Source: Dioszegia crocea (taxonomy: Eukaryota > Basidiomycota > Tremellomycetes > Tremellales > Bulleribasidiaceae). Taken from it: a stretch of 64,000 nucleotides of DNA. Of the stretch, positions 57,717-64,000 are shown piece by piece. Each line of letters starts with the position of its first letter. Position 1 is the stretch's first letter. The stretch is from NCBI GenBank assembly GCA_001600615.1, contig BCKK01000009.1:434156-498155 (forward strand), read 5' to 3'. Both the position numbers and the translations under genes were made by a program. A model generated the notes under the pieces. It was not told the DNA's origin. It did no database searches and saw nothing but the letters and a program-made list of their open reading frames with translations.

Positions 57717-59609
57717 ATGCCGCCCGCAACCCCATCTAGGCACATTTCACGCGGGTCAGTGACAGACACGGACCCAGACACACCGCCTTCACATTACTAT
57801 CTAGCCTCTGAGGAGACGCCCCCCCGGGCCGGACCATCTCGCTTGGACATTGACCACACCCCGAACTTTCCAATACAAGATGGCGAACACCCGAGCGGCT
57901 CCTCGTCAAGCTACGAGTCCGGTACCTCCTTCAATGACGAGCTGGATGTCTTGGATGAGGATGATGATCTCGAGGGGGTGATATTCGATCATGACGATGA
58001 GGATGACGCGGGGAGACCACTAGTATCCCGGCGTCGGCGCCGGCGATGGGACGGAAACGAGCAAAAGGATGAGACTGGTCTGATTGAGGTAGGTCATCTT
58101 GCGATGGTGCTAAGTTCAGCTTGTCCCTCCTTTACTGCTTGCCCATCCACTTCCACTACTCCCACTCCTCGCTACTCTCCCATATAATTTTCTGCCAGGC
58201 GGAGTCGTGGTATTCATTCCAGTCATCTGCGTGTTGGCAGCTCTATCAGCTTGCGCCCATATAGTCATTGTCTACTTGGCTTGGTGCGTAATACCTTGAC
58301 AGTGCTAACCCGGAGGTATCTCAAAGTTCACAGCTTCGAAGAAGTCTTTGCTGCGGTCACCAAAGGCAAATACGGAGCATGGGCAGCACGGTGTGCCGTG
58401 CTAGTGTCAATCATCGGGTTGGTGACGAGCTGGATAGGGAGTGAGTCCTACAACGACAGAGCTGATTCAGCCTTGTATCCTTTGATCGAGCCAGTCATCC
58501 AGACCTATCTCCCCGACCTACAATCTTCCGTCAGCTGGACAGTCGCCCTCTCGACCTTGGTAAGTTACCTCTGAGGTTTTGCTAACTGCAGATCTTGCCT
58601 TCCCTCTTTCCCACAAAGTTAAATCGAAAGATAGCGCCGATAGTGCTAGCCCTTTGCTTACCCATCGTAGCATTCCTGGTCATTGGCCGGACTGTTGAGA
58701 TCAAGAAAGCGGCGGAGGAGGCGGGAGAAGAGCTGGCGAAAAGGGCGCTCGGAGTCAGCAGTGGGGTAGGGACAGGAATCAGTAAGTCTACTCAGCGAAC
58801 CGTCTAACCCCAGCCACCCTCATTACATTCTTCTCACCACACATCAACACTCTGTCGATTCACTCTCACCTCGACCGAAACAAGCGGTCGTCTTTCCCCA
58901 TCCCCTGCTTGGCAACTTCGGTTTCGTTACTAGCTTTGTCTCTCCCTCTCGCCTTGGTACCATACTACCTCTTGCCGAATCTACCAGACGGTCCTGGTCC
59001 CTCCCCTGCTGGAGTGTTCTCCCGCCTTCCTCTCAACGATGGCTGGGTCAATCTCGCCCGCGTTCTCATGTGTGCCATCGCCATCGGGACCTGTAACATC
59101 TGGATCCTGCGAGGGCGTGATTCAATCCTAGCTGCAATGGGAGTGGAGCGAGGGGAGCGGCAACGAGCAGGCCGATGGGTTGGCTTTGTCATATGGCTGG
59201 TCGTGGTCGGTTTTGCTTGTCTTGGCGGCGCGGTAGCGGAATGTGCAAAGTTGTTAGGTATACTGGCGACTTTAGCTGTATCGTGGTTTCTGCCTTGTAA
59301 GTACGCTCCTGGTCAACATTGACATCAGCCCTATTCTTCATAATCACGTTCCACGTCCGATCTCCCCTCGCCATCGTCTTTCCTTCCAAACACCCGCCTA
59401 CCGAGGTGGAAGTCAGCCGCTCGCATTCTCGTACAAACAGCACCAACGACCCATCGATGGACGTCCTGTTGGCGCGGAAAGAGAGGCAATTGCAAAAGCG
59501 TCGAACGGGGCGGCGATTGTGGCAGGACCTGATCGTGTATGTTGGAATTTTACCAGTCGGCGGGCTGGGCATGCTGTGGACTTTTGGGAATCTGATAGGC
59601 GTTTGGTGA
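57717..59609 (+). CDS. Probable AAAP-family amino-acid transporter
   Basis: Polytopic membrane protein with about ten helices in seven exons. The N-terminus is polar, with an acid run (DELDVLDEDDDLEGVIFDHD) and a basic patch (SRRRRRRWDG), typical of the cytosolic head of fungal vacuolar (Avt-like) transporters. The first helices read LATLPYNFLPGGVVVFIPVI and CVLAALSACAHIVIVYLAW, then YLKVHSFEEVFAAVTKGKYG, a motif also seen after helix 2 of AAAP proteins (SFEE----). Later helices include ALVPYYLLPNL, VGFVIWLVVVGFACLGGAV and the final VGILPVGGLGMLWTFG. Substrate is not visible. Family assignment is moderate; other ten-to-eleven-helix families remain possible. The stop is 5 nt from that of the convergent APA gene. 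Confidence 0.6.
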
Positions 59610-59614
59610 TGCAT

Positions 59615-60766
59615 TCATGACCACTCGGCGTGCCCCTGGACCGCCTCCGCCGCTGCGACTGCTTGCTCTCCCCATTGCCTCGGAACACCGCAGTCCTCTA
59701 ATGCTGCAATTAGGCCTCTTTCCTGGGTAGCGCTCATCAACGCCGCCTCTTCCTCCTCGGACCGGACCAGCAGCATGCCGGCGTAAGCTAGCGAATTGAG
59801 CTCGAGCGATGTCGAAGGGAGGGGATATGAAGGGGCCGAGCGAGGCACCAAATGTATATGATCCCTAATGTCAGCTGGTCCCTTCGTCGCACTCACAGTG
59901 TCATCATCAAATTCCACCCTGCCTGCTTTCCGTTCCCTCGCCTGACCGCATCAATTCCCAAATCCAGACACTGCATGAGTGCCGGCGCTAGCGCATCGAC
60001 CAGCTTCTCCTCATCATCACCCTCAAGAGGAAGCTTGAGTCCGGGGAAGGCAAGCGGGTGGGCAATGTGAAGGTATGGTAAATTAGGGTGAACTCTCGCT
60101 CGATCCGTCCTGTCGAAATTGAACTCCCTCGCCCACTCCTCCAGCGGCAAGGTGCCCTGGATTTCGATGAACTGGAGATGGCGCCAGGTTTGACTAGCAC
60201 CGGCGCCTGGTCCTCCGTTATAGAAAGCCAAGAGTTTCCTAGGTCGAGTAGGATGTCTCGACGCGGCAACGAGGATTAGGTAGGCCAAGGCCAGCTGGTG
60301 TGGTGTAGGTGGGAGGGACTGGGGTTGCTCGGTAGGCGTTGTCAATAAGATGTGCTCCGGGAGCAGCGAGTACTTGTTGAGCTGGCGTCAGCTGAGCCTC
60401 ACCGCGTACATACCAAGATGGACATGCCCTCTTCTCCCTCCAACCCTTTCAGACATCCAACGTATAATTCAGGGATGTAAGGCGGGCGGAATGGTTCGCT
60501 CTTCTCGGTCTTTTGTCGCTTGACATTCACAGCAGCGAGCGCTTCATCTTTCGCCTTGGCCTTATCTTGTAGCGCAGGGCACAGTCTGACGTTGAACTGG
60601 GATCAGCGGGGTTGATGCCACTCCTCACCCTTCGACCATTGGAGGTGACGTCTTTGGTACTACTGTCGAAGAATAGGAGCTCTCCGCTCTGTCGAGCCTC
60701 GCTGAATTTCGCAGGGAGAAGGGAGAGGAGATCTGTGATGGAGGAGGGCTCTGTGGGATGCGCCAT
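59615..60766 (-). CDS. APA2: Diadenosine tetraphosphate (Ap4A) phosphorylase, Apa1/Apa2
   Basis: Cytosolic enzyme that splits Ap4A with phosphate to ADP and ATP (ATP adenylyltransferase). Four exons. The start MAHPTEPSSITDLLSLLPAK leads to SGELLFFDSSTKDV, RFNVRLCPAL over a splice, FRPPYIPELYVG, and LLNKYSLLPEHILL, the standard NK---VPEHFLL-type segment. The core FYNGGPGAGASQTWRHLQFI corresponds to NGGP-AGSSQPHKHLQ; the nucleophilic His before LQ is present, while the preceding His of HxHxQ is Trp. The C-terminal ATP-adenylyltransferase domain reads DHIHLVPRSAPSY and SLAYAGMLLVRSEEE. Length about 320 residues, normal. Confidence 0.9.
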
Positions 60767-61167
60767 GATGTATGAACGAGGAGTTGGTTGAGATTGTCGG
60801 GCACAATGAGCCGACTTTAGGTCAATGTACGATGGCGTCGAATGAACGCGTAGTGGTGCAAGCTTAGCGCGTATCGAGCAGAGATGACAGACGTGTCTGA
60901 GAGCCATGCGAATTGTACCAGATCTATATAACAATTCTGACGTTTAGTTGAATTGCGAAATGAGAATGACCCAAGAATATTAGGGGGCGCGAATCAGACA
61001 TCGGCAGCGCCGACAACTGAGAACGCATAGTGTGCAAGGCGTGCTTGAAATCGACACCCCTGCGAACCGATTTCGCAGACTGTAAGGCATCCCGTCCAGC
61101 AGATTCCCGCCAGAACAAACTCCTGACCAAATCGTGACCAATCTCATACATGCCCTCAATCCTATCC
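60767..61167. other. Tandem intergenic region between APA2 and RPL2
   Basis: 400 bp that must hold the RPL2 3' end and the APA2 promoter (both on the minus strand). A TATATA motif lies at about 60923-60929, roughly 155 bp upstream of the APA2 start. Nothing else seen. Confidence 0.4.
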
Positions 61168-62191
61168 CTAGTTGGTGTCGACAGTCTTGCCGGCGGTACC
61201 ACGGAGCAGACCAGTTCGGCGAGCACTGACAGTCAGCATGAGTATAGAATTGAGCCGCAAAAAAGACTAACGCAATGAGACCAGCTTTTTGACCGGCCGG
61301 TGCGTCCCGGGCCATGGTCGAGGCGTGACCAATGTGCTGGTGGTTACCACCACCGTGGGGATGGTCGACGGGGTTCATAGCCACACCACGAGTACCTGTT
61401 TGTAAGCTACAGTCTTACTTCTCCAACAATAGACTTACGGGGCCAAGAGTTCCTCTTCGCTCGCATGGCGTGGAACTTCCTACCAGCCTTCAAGAAGGGC
61501 TTGTCAACACGTCCACCACCAGCGACGATACCGACGGTCGCACGGCATCGGCTGGGGATGACCGCCTTGGTTCCGGATGGTAGCCTGACTCGTGTCTTTC
61601 CGTCCTCGCCGTGACCGATAACAGTGGCGTAGTTTCCGGATGTCCGGGCCAACGCTCCCCTGTCACCAATCTTCTCCTCGACGTTGCAAACGATGGTACC
61701 TTCGGGGCACTGGGAAATGGGGAGGACGTTGCCGACGTTGAGGGTGGCCTTCTTGCCGCAGTAGATGAACGATCCGGTGGAAAGTCCCTCAGCAGCGATG
61801 AAGGTCTCCCGACGGAGCTTGTAGCGGTAAGGGTCACGGAAAACGACGACGGCGAGGGGTGCACCTCTGACAGATCAGCTTGGTCCACGAACTACCTCTG
61901 GTCGACATTCCAAAATCCGCCATAACTTCCTCCTTGCCGAACATCTGTCCTTCCAATCCATCGCTCCCAATCAAATCCTCAACTCACCGTCCAGCGTCGT
62001 GGATGATCTCCCTAACAACACCCCGGATGTAACCGTTCTTCTCGGCAAAGTCGAGATTCCTCAACTTTGCGGGGTTTTTGTTGTGGTGGGTGTGGGACTT
62101 GAAGATCCCGCCCGACTGCCTCTGTGCTCGGATAACTCGCTGTCATTGTCAGCTGACGTCTGTATGTTATAGTGATGTGATTTACACCCAT
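61168..62191 (-). CDS. RPL2: 60S ribosomal protein uL2 (RPL2)
   Basis: Core large-subunit protein near the peptidyl-transferase centre. Five exons or more. Exon 1 is just ATGGGT (62191-62186); intron 62140-62185 joins it to CGAGTT, giving [20 protein letters not shown], then [20 protein letters not shown]. Later exons give [60 protein letters not shown] and [20 protein letters not shown], with the His of the HPHGGG loop whose eukaryotic hydroxylation is known. It ends [11 protein letters not shown]. The second intron, about 124 nt, is long for this genome. The family is unmistakable. Confidence 0.97.
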
Positions 62192-62465
62192 GGCTGTTCG
62201 ATTGCTTGATGAATAGAGTCAAGACGAAATCAGCCTCTGCCAATCTATGCACTCGCGCTCAATTCGACACTCTGTCTAAAACCATGTGGCGGAAGCAACC
62301 GCTGGATGCCGTAAGCACTCCCCCAGGAGATATCGCCGAAAGCATTGTGGCACTTCTCATCGGCGATATGCTAATCGCCGACAACTTCGCATTTGACGCA
62401 TTCTTAATGCTTTTTGGTCCACCCGGTAAAACATCGGTCCGACGTATCGGCTTTCATCTCAGGGA
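62192..62465 (-). promoter_or_regulatory. RPL2 promoter / PSY2 3' region
   Basis: 274 bp between the RPL2 start and the PSY2 stop, both on the minus strand. An open plus-strand frame crosses it but has no family resemblance. No TATA box recognised. Confidence 0.4.
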
Positions 62466-64000
62466 CTACTCTACATCGCTCTTGCCATCTCCCTCCTCAC
62501 TCGCCGCCTTCTCAGACTTCTGCAAATAACCTCCCAGCTTCTTCACTCCACCCAAATTCAGCCGTATCTTCTTGCCCACTTCCTCCTTGACTCCCAAACT
62601 CTTCTCCTTGTCCTTATCCTTTTGCTTTAAAGATGAGAACCACCCTTCTTTGGCTGGCTCGACATCAACTTTGCCTCCACCCATCGCCCCTGCTTTGACC
62701 AACAGTCCAGCAAAACCCTCTTCATCCTCTTCCTCCCGCTGCCGCTTCTGGCGCATCCTGACTGCCACATCCCCCAAATCCTCCGCCAATTCCTCTGTAG
62801 ATGCTACCTCTGGCCGTGGTGATGGCGCACCGGACGATCCGTCCGAATCGGAATTATCATCGTAATCCAGCCCCAGCACCGACGACGTAGCTGTAGATTT
62901 CGCGGGCGACTTTCCCGTTCTTCGAGTTGAGGTCGTTTGAGTACCATAGAATGTAGCACCGCGTTTCCGTTTATAGGTGATTGGGCTGGCCGACGGGGCA
63001 CTAGTTTCCTCGTCCGACGCATTGAAGTAATCCTCCTCCTGCATTTCCTTCTCGTGAATTTTGGTTGTGCTCGATTCCGCCTCGGATGCCGTAGCAATGG
63101 GTGGTGGGTGGCTCCACTGCTCATACTTGGCGTGTAAGCCTTGTATTGGGGCTCGGAATAGGGGTCGTTCGGAAAGCGCCTCGAGGCGGGCGCGGTGGGA
63201 CTCGAAAAGATAGATGACGACGGGTTTGGCGGATGAGTCCTGGTGATCAGCTCTGTCGCAGGATCTTGATGTGTGGACATTTACGGCCTGACCGCACATC
63301 GTAAGAATTCCCCCGGTAATTGTTGACAGCCTGTAGCAGGGGCCCACGAGACATACCTTTCTTATAATTTCCAGAATGTCCATACAAGCCGAGCTCAGCA
63401 TGTTATCCCGCTTACTCTCCTCCTCCATCAACGTGATCATAGGGTTGAGCAGATCTGATTTGACAAAGTGGCGGTTCATGAAGTGGTTATTCGTCCTGAA
63501 ACATGCCTTGATAAAGCGAAGAGCGGCTACTGTCAGATTTGCATCAATGTCACTCACCATGACGGAGTGGTTTTTCCTTCAAGCTCAACAGCCCGACGGC
63601 CTTGCGAGCGATCGGATTCGACATGACGAAATAGCTCGCTCGATGGCCATGGATCGCGATGCTGAATGACAGTAGTTCGACAAGGTGTCCCAAGAGGGCA
63701 GTCTTTGCCCGATCGAGCGGTTCTACCATTAGCAAAGAATGGAGGACAACATACCTCCTTCTGTATAATCCAGCAAAGGCTTAAACAGCGAATTAAAACA
63801 TTGCTCATAGACATAGTTGAGGAACTTTTCGTTGGCTCGGCTATCCGACTTCTGAGTGAAGGACTAACGTCAACGTACTTCTCATAATAGCTCACCTCTG
63901 ATTCGGCTGGGGTCTCTAGTAGAGTTTTGAACGTGTCCGAGATCTGACTCAACAGTCCGAGGTTCGGCGTCGATCCCATCACCTCAATCATCTCCGTCAC
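62466..64000 (-). CDS. PSY2: Protein phosphatase 4 regulatory subunit 3 (Psy2/SMEK), 3' part
   Basis: Regulatory subunit of PP4, which dephosphorylates gamma-H2AX and Rad53-type kinases during checkpoint recovery. Only the C-terminal portion is inside the window; the frame is open at 64000. Exons carry TPNLGLLSQISDTFKTLLET, FLNYVYEQCFNSLFKPLLDY, AALRFIKACFRTNNHFMNRH, SDLLNPMITLMEEESKRDNM and MLSSACMDILEIIRK, the SMEK helical repeat domain. PVVIYLFESHRARLEAL closes it. The tail is disordered with EEDYFNASDEE, LGLDYDDNSDSDG (the DYDDDS-type SMEK tail motif) and KRGATF, ending EEGDGKSDVE. At least five introns are present. Regulation not visible. Confidence 0.92.

Noticed and set aside
60924..61226. 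100-codon minus frame overlapping the RPL2 3' end
   Set aside because: Different frame from RPL2 and no family resemblance; it covers the last RPL2 exon and 3' UTR.
61868..61991. Intronic snoRNA in RPL2
   Set aside because: One CTGA near the 3' end but no matching C box or terminal stem; not supported.

Overview
The window is nuclear DNA from a basidiomycetous fungus, most likely a Tremellomycete (Cryptococcus/Tremella relatives). This rests on very many tiny introns (mostly about 32-50 nt, GTRNGT donors, CTGAC/CTAAC branch sites a few bases before AG), TATA-poor compact promoters, gene order unlike ascomycetes, and proteins of fungal type (Akr1, Sec18, Rkm4, Set5, Mtq2, Rds1-like ferritin, delta-8 sphingolipid desaturase). 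Species is not assigned. Exon boundaries were read by eye from frame continuity and splice motifs.

Layout. 0-12.6 kb: IMP dehydrogenase, cyclin C (SSN8), an importin-13/Kap122-type karyopherin, a Med20-like Mediator subunit, APC11, the palmitoyltransferase AKR1 and a secreted ferritin-like protein. 12.7-17 kb: a 50-codon, five-exon micro-gene, an MFS drug-type transporter and a monocarboxylate-type transporter. 17-23 kb: a tandem HMG-box protein, an unknown protein, a STIMATE-family membrane protein, a divergent kinase and an intron-bearing tRNA-Gly. 23-32 kb: delta-8 sphingolipid desaturase, SEC18, SET5, a NEPRO-domain protein and a kelch protein, the last four packed with 20 nt or less between coding regions.

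31.9-40.3 kb is a gene-free island. It holds two diverged direct copies of a segment of at least 1.7 kb about 4.0 kb apart, an inverted copy of part of it, and about ten scattered copies in both orientations of a roughly 70-bp repeat. It looks like a decayed mobile-element or heterochromatic block.

40.3-51.1 kb: RKM4/SETD6-type methyltransferase, BSD-domain protein, FHA-kinase of the Chk2/Cds1 class, MTQ2, COQ4, a TBC1D13-like protein whose reading frame runs without a stop into COQ4, and a gamma-butyrobetaine dioxygenase-like enzyme. 51.1-53.7 kb: an uncharacterised Cys-rich gene between two degenerate minisatellite arrays in opposite orientation. 53.7-64 kb: PIP 5-kinase MSS4, LCP5/neuroguidin, a probable amino-acid transporter, Ap4A phosphorylase, ribosomal protein RPL2 and the 3' part of PSY2, which runs off the window.

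Most genes are housekeeping. The least explained parts are the repeat island, the array-flanked Cys-rich gene, the TBC-COQ4 frame and the micro-gene.
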